Shown here: positions 1 to 6,238 of the stretch, piece by piece | Numbering within the stretch: the stretch's first letter is position 1 | Layout: each line of letters begins with the position of its first letter | Assembly: GCA_900770515.1 (NCBI GenBank) | Contig: CAAHDP010000241.1 | Location: 1-6,282, forward strand | DNA length: 6,282 bases | Source of the DNA: an uncultured Prevotella sp. | GTDB lineage: Bacteria; Bacteroidota; Bacteroidia; Bacteroidales; Bacteroidaceae | Direction of reading: 5' to 3' | Position numbers and translations under genes: made by a program | The notes under the pieces: generated by a model | The model's input: only the letters and a program-made list of their open reading frames with translations | Database searches by the model: none | What the model was told of the DNA's origin: nothing

Positions 1-245
<245 letters not shown>

Positions 246-368
246 TTATATTTTATTTTTTATTCTTCAATATTATATAATAAGGTATCATCTTTTTTTT
301 GTCATATATAGGGATTTTCCACCCCAAAATAGGAGATTTCCTTACCCTGTTTGGACAAATACCTTTAA

Positions 369-382
369 TTTTGCATGCAAAA
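369..382. repeat. 14-bp perfect palindrome
   Basis: TTTTGCATGCAAAA reads identically on both strands. Its two halves form the TTTG ends of two opposed TAnnTTTG boxes, TAATTTTG on plus (366-373) and TATTTTTG on minus (385-378). It could be a symmetric operator or just the geometry of back-to-back promoters. No regulator is identifiable from the window. Confidence 0.55.
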
Positions 383-404
383 ATACAAAAAAATATTAGA
401 AATC

Positions 405-419
405 TCTCCTTATTGGAGA
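405..419. repeat. Short inverted repeat TCTCC-N5-GGAGA
   Basis: Two perfect 5-base arms (405-409 and 415-419) are separated by TTATT. The dyad covers the place where the -33 element of the promoter with its -7 box at 429-436 should lie, and no TTTG is present there. It is short enough to be chance. If functional, an operator is the likeliest role. Confidence 0.3.
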
Positions 420-428
420 AAAAATACG

Positions 429-436
429 TATCTTTG
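429..436 (+). promoter_or_regulatory. -7 promoter box of the OmpA-family gene
   Basis: TATCTTTG matches the Bacteroidota primary sigma factor -7 consensus TAnnTTTG exactly. Transcription would begin a few bases downstream, near 443, leaving a leader of roughly 28 bases before the ATG at 471. The -33 box is not recognisable, which is common because it is the weaker element in this phylum. Confidence 0.65.
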
Positions 437-457
437 CATTTAAATAACATAAAATAT

Positions 458-463
458 AGGAGA
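458..463 (+). promoter_or_regulatory. Ribosome binding site deciding the OmpA-family start
   Basis: AGGAGA lies 7 bases before the ATG at 471. A second in-frame ATG at 480 would be 16 bases away, too far, so the first start is preferred. This is the only clearly Shine-Dalgarno-like leader among the genes here. Confidence 0.6.
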
Positions 464-470
464 ATAAGTA

Positions 471-1166
471 ATGAAAAAGATGAATTTTACTGTAGTAGCA
501 CTTTCAGCGCTGCTCGTTTTGGGAAGTTGTGGAACAAGTCAGAAGACAGGTACAGCTGCTGGTGCAGGTGCTGGTGCTGCCTTGGGCGCAATCGTTGGTG
601 GTTTGTTGAATAATAGCCATCGTGGTACTGGTGCTGCTGTAGGTGCTGTTATCGGTGCTGCTGTAGGTGGTACTGCCGGTAATCTGATTGGTAAGCACAT
701 GGATAAGGTGAAGGCTGAGGCTGAGCAGGTGAAGAATGCACAGGTTGAGACTGTAACTGATGCTAACGGTTTGGCTGCAGTAAAGGTTACCTTCGATTCT
801 GGTATCCTCTTCCAGACCAACAAGTATGTTCTCAATGCCAATGCTAAGAACGATTTGGCTAGCTTTGCTACTGTATTGAAGAATAATACCGACTGCGAGG
901 TTTCTATTCAGGGATATACTGACAGCACCGGTAACGATGGTATCAACTTGCCTTTGAGCGAGAACCGTGCTAAGTCTGTATATAACTACTTGATGTCTTG
1001 TGGTGTAAAGAATTCACAGATCAAGTCTGTTCAGGGTTTCGGTTCTTCTAATCCTGTTGCTGACAACTCAACAGCAGCTGGTCGCCAGGCTAACCGTCGT
1101 GTAGAGGTATACATGTATGCTTCTCAGGCAATGGTAAATGCTGCTAACAACGGTACATTGAAATAA
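471..1166 (+). CDS. OmpA-family peptidoglycan-binding lipoprotein with glycine zipper
   Basis: This 231-residue envelope protein has three parts. Residues 1-20 are a lipoprotein signal peptide: a Lys-rich start, a hydrophobic core, and the lipobox LGSC with the lipidated cysteine at position 20. Residues about 29-75 are a Gly/Ala-rich glycine zipper of the kind that packs membrane helices, split by a hydrophilic NNSHRG loop. Residues about 102-215 are an OmpA C-terminal domain with the signature [21 protein letters not shown] and [10 protein letters not shown]. Asp151 and Arg166 have the same 15-residue spacing as the diaminopimelate-binding pair known in OmpA-type domains, so it should hold peptidoglycan non-covalently, like YiaD or Pal. 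The codons are strongly biased to GGT and GCT, suggesting high expression. The stop overlaps the next start by one base. The family call is firm; a specific physiological role (stability, cell shape, vesiculation) is inference. Confidence 0.93.
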   Translation: MKKMNFTVVALSALLVLGSCGTSQKTGTAAGAGAGAALGAIVGGLLNNSHRGTGAAVGAVIGAAVGGTAGNLIGKHMDKVKAEAEQVKNAQVETVTDANGLAAVKVTFDSGILFQTNKYVLNANAKNDLASFATVLKNNTDCEVSIQGYTDSTGNDGINLPLSENRAKSVYNYLMSCGVKNSQIKSVQGFGSSNPVADNSTAAGRQANRRVEVYMYASQAMVNAANNGTLK

Positions 1167-1900
1167 TGATACTCAAGAAGATTAGAAATATTGTAAGATG
1201 GGTGGTGGTGCTGTTTTTCAGTACCACCATTCTTGCTGTTGTAGCCTATCGTTTCATTCCGGTGTATTTCACTCCCTTGATGTTTATCCGCTGCTTTCAG
1301 CAAGTGGCTGATGGAGAGAGTGTTACCTTGCATCATCATTGGGTTTCGATGGATAAGATTTCTCCCCACATGCCTGTGGCGGTGATGGCGAGTGAGGATG
1401 CACGATTCCTGAAGCATCACGGTTTTGACTTCAATGCCATTGAGCATGCTGCCAAGAATAATGCCCATGGAGGAAAGGTGCATGGAGCCAGTACTATCAG
1501 TCAGCAGACGGCAAAGAATGTATTCCTCTGGCCTGGAAGATCATGGACCCGTAAGGGTTTTGAAGTTTATTTTACATTTCTTATCGAAATGATGTGGAGT
1601 AAGCAGCGTATCATGGAGGTTTATCTCAACAGTATCGAGATGGGACCGGGAATCTATGGAGTGGATGCTGTGGCTGAGTATCATTTCGACAAGAAAGCGC
1701 AGGATCTTTTCCGAGATCAGTGTGCCCTGATTGCTGCAACATTGCCTAATCCCCGCAAATTCAGTTCTCTTCATCCGAGTGCCTATATGAAGAAGCGTCA
1801 GCGTCAGATAGAGCATCAGATGAGATTCATTCCTTCCTTTCCAAAAGAAGGTGAGGACTATGATCCGGGTACGGCTGTAGGAGGATATAGGGGAAAGTAG
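1166..1900 (+). CDS. mtgA: Monofunctional biosynthetic peptidoglycan glycosyltransferase (GT51)
   Basis: This 244-residue enzyme polymerises lipid II into glycan strands on the periplasmic face of the inner membrane. It has one N-terminal membrane anchor (residues about 9-30) followed by a single GT51 domain and no transpeptidase domain, the usual length for MtgA. The conserved motifs appear in order: [14 protein letters not shown] (76-88) with the catalytic Glu77; [15 protein letters not shown] (107-121); RKGFE (129-133) with the second key acid, Glu133; and [10 protein letters not shown] (146-155) followed by IEMGPGIYG. The ATG at 1166 overlaps the lipoprotein stop (TAATG) and has no separate ribosome binding site, so translation is probably by reinitiation; later Met codons would remove the anchor. 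No terminator follows, so read-through to the helicase gene is possible. All catalytic motifs look intact. Confidence 0.94.
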   Translation: MILKKIRNIVRWVVVLFFSTTILAVVAYRFIPVYFTPLMFIRCFQQVADGESVTLHHHWVSMDKISPHMPVAVMASEDARFLKHHGFDFNAIEHAAKNNAHGGKVHGASTISQQTAKNVFLWPGRSWTRKGFEVYFTFLIEMMWSKQRIMEVYLNSIEMGPGIYGVDAVAEYHFDKKAQDLFRDQCALIAATLPNPRKFSSLHPSAYMKKRQRQIEHQMRFIPSFPKEGEDYDPGTAVGGYRGK

Positions 1901-1903
1901 TGA

Positions 1904-1952
1904 GTGAGTAGTGATTAGTTATTAATGATTAGTTATTAGTGATTAGTGATTA
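1904..1952. repeat. Seven tandem heptamers, consensus GTGATTA
   Basis: Seven consecutive 7-base units run without gaps: GTGAGTA, GTGATTA, GTTATTA, ATGATTA, GTTATTA, GTGATTA, GTGATTA. The array starts 3 bases after the mtgA stop and ends 23 bases before the helicase start. It fills most of the 75-bp gap. Copies differ by one or two bases, so it is partly decayed. There is no spacer structure, so this is a simple-sequence repeat and not a CRISPR. It directly abuts TATTTTTC (1951-1958), one base off a -7 box. Confidence 0.85.
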
Positions 1953-1975
1953 TTTTTCCGGCTAAATATTGATTA

Positions 1976-4477
1976 ATGGATTTACTGAACGACTTGAATG
2001 AAGCGCAGCGAGCTGCGGTTGAATATATTGACGGACCATCGCTGGTGATTGCCGGTGCCGGTTCGGGTAAGACGCGTGTACTAACCTATAAGATTGCTTA
2101 TCTTCTGAGCAAGGGGATGAAGCCTTGGAGCATCATGGCTCTTACCTTTACCAATAAGGCGGCGAGAGAAATGAAGGAACGTATCGGCAGACTGGTGGGC
2201 GATGACTTGGCGCAACATCTCTATATGGGTACCTTCCACAGCATTTTCTCACGCATTCTACGTGCTGAAGCTGAGCATATCGGATTTAATAATAATTTTA
2301 CCATATATGATGAAACCGACTCACGCTCACTGATTAAGGCTATCGTGAAGGAGATGGGTCTGGATGATAAATCATACAAGCCTGCTGCTGTTCATGCCAG
2401 AATTTCGATGGCTAAGAACAACCTGGTGAGTGCCGAATCCTATGCCAGTGATGCTGCTATCTTTGAGCAGAACAAGCGTGCGCAGATGCCGGAATTGGGA
2501 AAGATATTCGTGGCTTACGTGCAGCGCTGCAGACAGGCAAATGCCATGGATTTTGATGATCTGCTGGTTTTGACCCATCGGTTGTTCGGAGAACATGAAG
2601 AAATCCGACAGAAATATGCTGCACGATTCGACTATATCCTGGTGGATGAGTATCAGGATACCAATCATGTGCAGATGTCTATCGTGATGCAGCTGTGCAA
2701 GGAGAAGCTGAGGGTATGTGCTGTGGGTGATGATTCGCAGAGTATCTACAGTTTCCGTGGTGCCAATATCGACAATATTCTGAATTATCAGAAGCAGCTG
2801 AAGGGGACACGTCTCTTTAAGCTGGAACAGAACTACCGTTCTACTCAAACCATCGTGAAGGCAGCCAACAGTCTGATTAAGTTTAACCGCAACCAGATCA
2901 AGAAGGATGTATATAGCGAAAATGCGGTAGGCGAGAAACTTCAGTATAAGCCGGCTTACAGCGACAAGGAAGAGGCGGTAATCGTGGCTAAGGACATTAA
3001 GCGCATCAAGCGTCAGGATAATTGCGGATATCATGATTTCGCCATCCTGTATCGTACCAATGCACAGAGCCGCAGCTTTGAGGAGGAGTTCAGAAAACAG
3101 GGCATTCCTTATCGAATCTATGGCGGATTGAGCTTCTATCAGCGCAAGGAAATCAAGGATATTATCGCTTATTTCCGACTGGTGGCCAATCCTGATGATG
3201 AGGAAGCCATCAAGCGTATCATCAACTATCCGGCTCGTGGAATCGGTGCAACAACGGTGATGAAGATTGCTGACTGTGCGCATCAGAATCAGGTGAGTTT
3301 CTGGGAGGTGATAGGCGAGCCTGCACATTATGGACTCAATGTAAACAAGGGCACATTAGCGAAACTGGATAATTTCCGTCTGCTCATTTCTTCATTTATC
3401 GAGCGTTCGCATACCACGGATGTATATGAATTGGGTGATGCTATCATCAAGGAGAGTGGCATCAGTCAGGATATCATGAGTGGTAGGGATGCCGATGACC
3501 TGGCAAGACAGGAGAACCTGGAGGAATTCCTGAGCGCTATGTCTGCTTTCGTTGAGGAGCGCAGGGAAGAGGGCAGGATGGATGAAGCCTTTCTTACGGA
3601 TTATCTGCAGGATGTGGCATTGCTTACGGATGCGGATAGTGAGGGAGCCAAGGATGAACCTCGTGTGTCCCTGATGACCGTTCATGCGGCTAAGGGTCTG
3701 GAATTTGCTACTGTCTTCATTGTAGGATTGGAGGAGAATATCTTCCCGAGTCCACTGGCAGCCATGTCTGTCAGAGAGCTGGAGGAAGAGCGCCGTCTGC
3801 TTTATGTGGCAATCACCCGTGCCGAGAAACATTGTATTCTGACAAATGCCAAGAACCGTTTCCGTTATGGCAAGATGGAGTTTGATAATCCTAGCCGGTT
3901 TATTGATGAGATTGATTCCAGCCTGATAGAGGCACAGGATGAAATGGGTGGTTCTTACTTTGGTGGTGGCTCTTCTTATGATAGAAGTGCTTCTTATGGT
4001 GAACGTTCTTCTTATGGCGGTGGATATGGCAAACGGATGCCTTGGGACCAGAAGCGCAGAATAAGCGATAGAGATGAGGATGTTCCGGAATGGAAGCGTG
4101 TGACATCGCAGTTCCGTCCGGATCCTAAACCGGCATCGGATACCTCATCGTCATCATCTTCTTCCCGTGAGTCATTATCTTCCGGTAATTTCAAGTCGGT
4201 AAGAGCTTTGGATGCTGCTCGTCGCATATTGGGGAATAACAGAAGTTCATCGGTATCTTCAACCTCTTCGGTGTCTTCTTCTGCCTGTTCTTCTTCATCC
4301 GGTTCTTCTTTTGGAGGATTAAAGGAAGGTTGCAAGATAGAGCATCAGCGCTTCGGGGTAGGCTTTGTACGTAAGATTGAAGGTCAGGGTGAAAATGCGA
4401 AGGCTACTGTAGAATTTCAGAATTCCGGTGTCAAGCAGTTGCTCCTGAAGTATGCGAAGTATACTATTCTGGATTAA
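1976..4477 (+). CDS. pcrA: PcrA/UvrD-type SF1A DNA helicase with Ser-rich linker and C-terminal Tudor-like domain
   Basis: This 833-residue ATP-dependent 3'-5' DNA helicase acts in nucleotide excision repair, mismatch repair and removal of replication-transcription obstacles. The SF1A motifs are complete: Q motif (LNEAQRAAV, 7-15), Walker A GAGSGKT (27-33), Ia TFTNKAAREM (57-66), II VDEYQDT (223-229), III GDDSQSIYSFRGA (251-263), IV QNYRST (285-290), V MTVHAAKGLEF (567-577) and VI RRLLYVAITRAE (606-617). After about residue 655 comes a low-complexity linker, first Gly/Ser/Tyr-rich (658-685), then Ser-rich (723-779). The last 53 residues, with HQRFGVGFVRKIEG and VKQLLLKYA, match the PcrA/UvrD Tudor-like domain that binds RNA polymerase. 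The linker makes it roughly 100 residues longer than typical PcrA. The start at 1976 keeps the Q motif near the N-terminus; no Shine-Dalgarno is visible. UvrD and PcrA names are interchangeable here. Confidence 0.95.
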   Translation: MDLLNDLNEAQRAAVEYIDGPSLVIAGAGSGKTRVLTYKIAYLLSKGMKPWSIMALTFTNKAAREMKERIGRLVGDDLAQHLYMGTFHSIFSRILRAEAEHIGFNNNFTIYDETDSRSLIKAIVKEMGLDDKSYKPAAVHARISMAKNNLVSAESYASDAAIFEQNKRAQMPELGKIFVAYVQRCRQANAMDFDDLLVLTHRLFGEHEEIRQKYAARFDYILVDEYQDTNHVQMSIVMQLCKEKLRVCAVGDDSQSIYSFRGANIDNILNYQKQLKGTRLFKLEQNYRSTQTIVKAANSLIKFNRNQIKKDVYSENAVGEKLQYKPAYSDKEEAVIVAKDIKRIKRQDNCGYHDFAILYRTNAQSRSFEEEFRKQGIPYRIYGGLSFYQRKEIKDIIAYFRLVANPDDEEAIKRIINYPARGIGATTVMKIADCAHQNQVSFWEVIGEPAHYGLNVNKGTLAKLDNFRLLISSFIERSHTTDVYELGDAIIKESGISQDIMSGRDADDLARQENLEEFLSAMSAFVEERREEGRMDEAFLTDYLQDVALLTDADSEGAKDEPRVSLMTVHAAKGLEFATVFIVGLEENIFPSPLAAMSVRELEEERRLLYVAITRAEKHCILTNAKNRFRYGKMEFDNPSRFIDEIDSSLIEAQDEMGGSYFGGGSSYDRSASYGERSSYGGGYGKRMPWDQKRRISDRDEDVPEWKRVTSQFRPDPKPASDTSSSSSSSRESLSSGNFKSVRALDAARRILGNNRSSSVSSTSSVSSSACSSSSGSSFGGLKEGCKIEHQRFGVGFVRKIEGQGENAKATVEFQNSGVKQLLLKYAKYTILD

Positions 4478-4488
4478 ACTTCTTTGTT

Positions 4489-4536
4489 TGCAATAGCAGA
4501 TAGACAGAATTTTTCTATCTGCTATTGCATTTTTTT
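4489..4536 (+). terminator. Intrinsic terminator of the helicase gene
   Basis: A perfect 16-bp stem (4489-4504 with 4514-4529) encloses a 9-base loop and is followed at once by a run of seven T (4530-4536). It begins 11 bases after the helicase stop. On the opposite strand the stem is followed by AAACAAAG, not a T-run, so it should act mainly on plus-strand transcripts. The T-run overlaps the stop codon of the convergent transporter gene. Confidence 0.93.
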
Positions 4537-5707
4537 ATTTTCTGTTGCAGACGGAGATGCAGAGCGAGATGATGGCGAAGACCGTTCCTATTGCGCAGAC
4601 TCCCAACCATCCAATCTGGGTCCAGGCAATGCCGGCACAGTAAGTACCCAATGAACCGCCGATGAAATAGGTAGTCATGAAGATGGTGTTGGCTCTGTTG
4701 GCTGCTTCAGGGATTTCCTGGATACAGCCACTCTGATTGCTGAGTTGCTGACATTGCAAGCCGATGTCTACCAGAATGATGGCTATGATGAGCCCGGTGT
4801 AGGTATCTCCGTAGAGATTTGCAATGCTCCAGGCGATAATCTGAAGTACTGCTCCGTAAAGACTCAGTTTTCTGATGCCGTATCGAGGAACGAGTTTGCC
4901 GATGCCGCTGGCTGCAATGGCTCCGGCGATACCGCAGGCGCCCAATGTTCCTACCATCTCACTACCCGAAAAGAATGGGGCTTGAGCCAGGTGGAAAGCC
5001 AGACAGGACCAGATAGCCATCATACTGCCGAAACCGAAGGCTGCTCGAATGGAGTAGAGGCGGATGCGCGGATGATAGGCAAAGATTTCGAAGACGGTAA
5101 TCATCAATCCTTTGTAGCTTCCGATATAGTTGCGTTTCATCTCTGGAATAATCTTGAGGGTGAGTGCCATGCAGATCAGCATCACGACAGCTGCGATGAG
5201 AAACATTTCTCTCCAGCCTAGCCAGTCGCCTACATATCCGCTGATGACTCGTGAAGCCAGGATGCCGGTGAGGAGTCCGGATAGTACGATTCCCATATTC
5301 CTGCTTTTGTTCTTGGGCGCAGAATACTGTCCGGCAATAGGGATGAAGAATTGCGGAATCACCGAACAGGCTCCCAGGAAGAGGGAAGCGCCCCAGAGGA
5401 GCCATACGTTATGTGCCAAGGCTATGATGATGGCCATGATGGCTGCCACCGTCATGTTGGTAACGATGATGCGGCGACGCGAGTAGAGATCGCCCATGGG
5501 AATGAGGAAACATAGGCCCAGGGCATAACCTATCTGTGTGGCTACGGTGATGAGGTTGGCACTATGCTGGCTGATGTCCAGGTCATGGCGTATCATTTCC
5601 AGTAGGGGCTGATTATAGTAGCAGTTGGCTACAGTTAGTCCTGCTATCACAGCCATCGTCAGTAAGAGACTGCGAGGTATTCCATTGTTTTCTTTCAGTT
5701 GTATCAT
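4535..5707 (-). CDS. Major facilitator superfamily transporter (12 predicted TM segments)
   Basis: This 390-residue inner-membrane transporter resembles the drug/sugar-efflux branch of the MFS (YgaY/NepI/AraJ-like). Visible features are the ANCYYNQPLLEMI segment at the end of the first helix (27-39), MFS motif A in the helix 2-3 loop (GDLYSRRR, 72-79), the Gly-rich GIVLSGLLTGILASR helix 5 (139-153), and a central hydrophilic loop (189-215) dividing two six-helix halves. About twelve hydrophobic spans can be counted. The substrate cannot be told; export of a small molecule is most likely. I chose the ATG at 5705-5707. A longer frame could open at TTG 5810-5812, but that codon lies inside the -33 promoter box, upstream of transcription, and would add 35 charged residues atypical of the family. 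The gene is convergent with the helicase and has no terminator of its own. Confidence 0.88.
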   Translation of the reverse strand: MIQLKENNGIPRSLLLTMAVIAGLTVANCYYNQPLLEMIRHDLDISQHSANLITVATQIGYALGLCFLIPMGDLYSRRRIIVTNMTVAAIMAIIIALAHNVWLLWGASLFLGACSVIPQFFIPIAGQYSAPKNKSRNMGIVLSGLLTGILASRVISGYVGDWLGWREMFLIAAVVMLICMALTLKIIPEMKRNYIGSYKGLMITVFEIFAYHPRIRLYSIRAAFGFGSMMAIWSCLAFHLAQAPFFSGSEMVGTLGACGIAGAIAASGIGKLVPRYGIRKLSLYGAVLQIIAWSIANLYGDTYTGLIIAIILVDIGLQCQQLSNQSGCIQEIPEAANRANTIFMTTYFIGGSLGTYCAGIAWTQIGWLGVCAIGTVFAIISLCISVCNRK

Positions 5708-5720
5708 TTTTCTTTCAGTT
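5681..5720 (-). repeat. 20-bp tandem partial duplication over the transporter start
   Basis: Reading on the minus strand, AACTGAAAGAAAA occurs twice with a period of exactly 20 bases (5720-5708 and 5700-5688). The first copy is the A-rich leader directly before the ATG at 5707. The second lies inside codons 3-7 and is followed by an out-of-frame ATG at 5685. The remaining 7 bases of each unit differ. Confidence 0.7.
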
Positions 5721-5782
5721 ATTTCTTCTGTTCTGTTCCGGAATCTGTTTGTGTTCAGGGAAAATTCCTCTGAAACATAGTG

Positions 5783-5813
5783 CAAAGTTACGAAAACTTT
5801 TTCTTTTCTCAAA
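5783..5813 (-). promoter_or_regulatory. Promoter of the MFS transporter gene
   Basis: On the minus strand TTTG (5813-5810) is followed after exactly 19 bp by TAACTTTG (5790-5783), matching the Bacteroidota consensus TTTG-N19-TAnnTTTG in both boxes. Transcription should begin near 5776, giving a leader of about 70 bases before the ATG at 5707. It is the best promoter in the window. Confidence 0.85.
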
Positions 5814-5943
5814 AATCTGCTGCCTGTTTATGCCATTTCCTTTGTATATTCTTCTATGCGTTCTTCCCGCTTTCTCTCGCGCGTACCTTATTATATATAT
5901 GCAGAATTTTTCGATAGTCAAGAGCCTGGACAGGAAAAAATCG

Positions 5944-6056
5944 ATGTTCGGGCACACATTTTACGATTTTGGGGCTTCAGGAGGATGGGAGTATGGCATC
6001 TTGTAAATGCACTTAAAATGCATGAAAAGTGTTAAAATCTTGGTGTTCCCGAGCAT
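5944..6056. repeat. Imperfect long-range inverted repeat (14-base arms, 12/14 matching)
   Basis: The left arm ATGTTCGGGCACAC (5944-5957) is matched in inverse orientation by 6043-6056, whose reverse complement is ATGCTCGGGAACAC. In RNA one of the two differences would be a U-G wobble. Further inward both arms also carry a [CA]GATTTT segment, offset by 4 bases. No flanking target-site duplication is apparent. It could be a small decayed MITE, two opposed protein-binding sites, or a structured RNA; none is established. Confidence 0.5.
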
Positions 6057-6114
6057 ATTAAAAACTTTAACCTTTGTTAGCACTTTGTAAGTTGTTGATT
6101 ATTAGGTGATTGTG

Positions 6115-6129
6115 ATTTTGTTACAAAAT
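6115..6129. repeat. 7-1-7 inverted repeat ATTTTGT-T-ACAAAAT
   Basis: The two seven-base arms are perfect, separated by one T. It lies 50 bases upstream of the -7 box at 6179, where an activator or repressor could bind. AT-rich palindromes of this size also arise by chance in such sequence. Confidence 0.35.
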
Positions 6130-6178
6130 ACCCCTAAAAAAAGTCGCAAAAAAAAGAACAACATATCAAAAAAATGCT

Positions 6179-6186
6179 TACCTTTG
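6179..6186 (+). promoter_or_regulatory. -7 promoter box of the right-hand gene
   Basis: TACCTTTG matches TAnnTTTG exactly and is followed by GCATC. The start of transcription would be near 6193, leaving a leader of about 46 bases before the ATG at 6239. There is no TTTG at the -33 position; instead there are A-tracts (6136-6142, 6148-6155, 6168-6174) that could act as UP-like elements. Confidence 0.65.
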
Positions 6187-6238
6187 CATCAGTTTTAATA
6201 AACGAATGATTGTTTTACAGATTTAAAAAGCAAAGAAA

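Larger units (their letters stand above)
5708..6238. other. 531-bp gene-free intergenic stretch
   Basis: The gap between the transporter and the right-hand gene contains the transporter leader and promoter (to 5813), an AT-rich part with no recognisable coding (about 5814-5940), an imperfect inverted repeat (5944-6056), a 7-1-7 inverted repeat (6115-6129), three A-tracts (6136-6174) and a -7 box (6179-6186). The short reading frames across 5715-6006 on either strand resemble nothing I know and overlap the promoter. I see no tRNA or rRNA. Confidence 0.7.

Noticed and set aside
311..341. Similar ten-mers GGGATTTTCC and GGAGATTTCC 21 bases apart
   Set aside because: They differ at 3 of 10 positions and fall in low-complexity DNA, so chance is a sufficient explanation.
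299..613. Plus-strand frame overlapping the leader and start of the OmpA-family gene
   Set aside because: It crosses the promoter and ribosome binding site of the real gene, and its Trp/Cys-rich tail is the glycine-zipper DNA in another frame.
539..841. Minus-strand Ala/Pro-rich frame opposite the OmpA-family gene
   Set aside because: It arises from the Gly/Ala codon bias of the glycine zipper read backward.
1904..1952. Heptamer array considered as a CRISPR or replication iteron cluster
   Set aside because: There are no spacers, the units are only 7 bp, and no Cas, replication or plasmid gene is nearby.
2372..3328. 318-residue open frame on the minus strand
   Set aside because: It is antisense to the helicase core, whose motifs are complete on the plus strand; the predicted protein resembles nothing known and has no promoter or leader.
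4012..4335. Acidic 107-residue minus-strand frame
   Set aside because: Its Asp/Glu runs are simply the reverse complement of the Ser-coding TCN repeats of the helicase linker.
4745..5221. 158-residue plus-strand frame, and others opposite the transporter
   Set aside because: They are shadows of the MFS gene, which has twelve hydrophobic spans, a motif A and its own promoter on the minus strand.
5715..5957. 80-residue minus-strand frame upstream of the transporter
   Set aside because: It spans the consensus transporter promoter, has no similarity I recognise and no promoter of its own.
5749..6006. 85-residue plus-strand frame (GTG start) in the intergenic stretch
   Set aside because: It runs opposite the transporter promoter, has no leader or -7 box, and is of no recognisable family.
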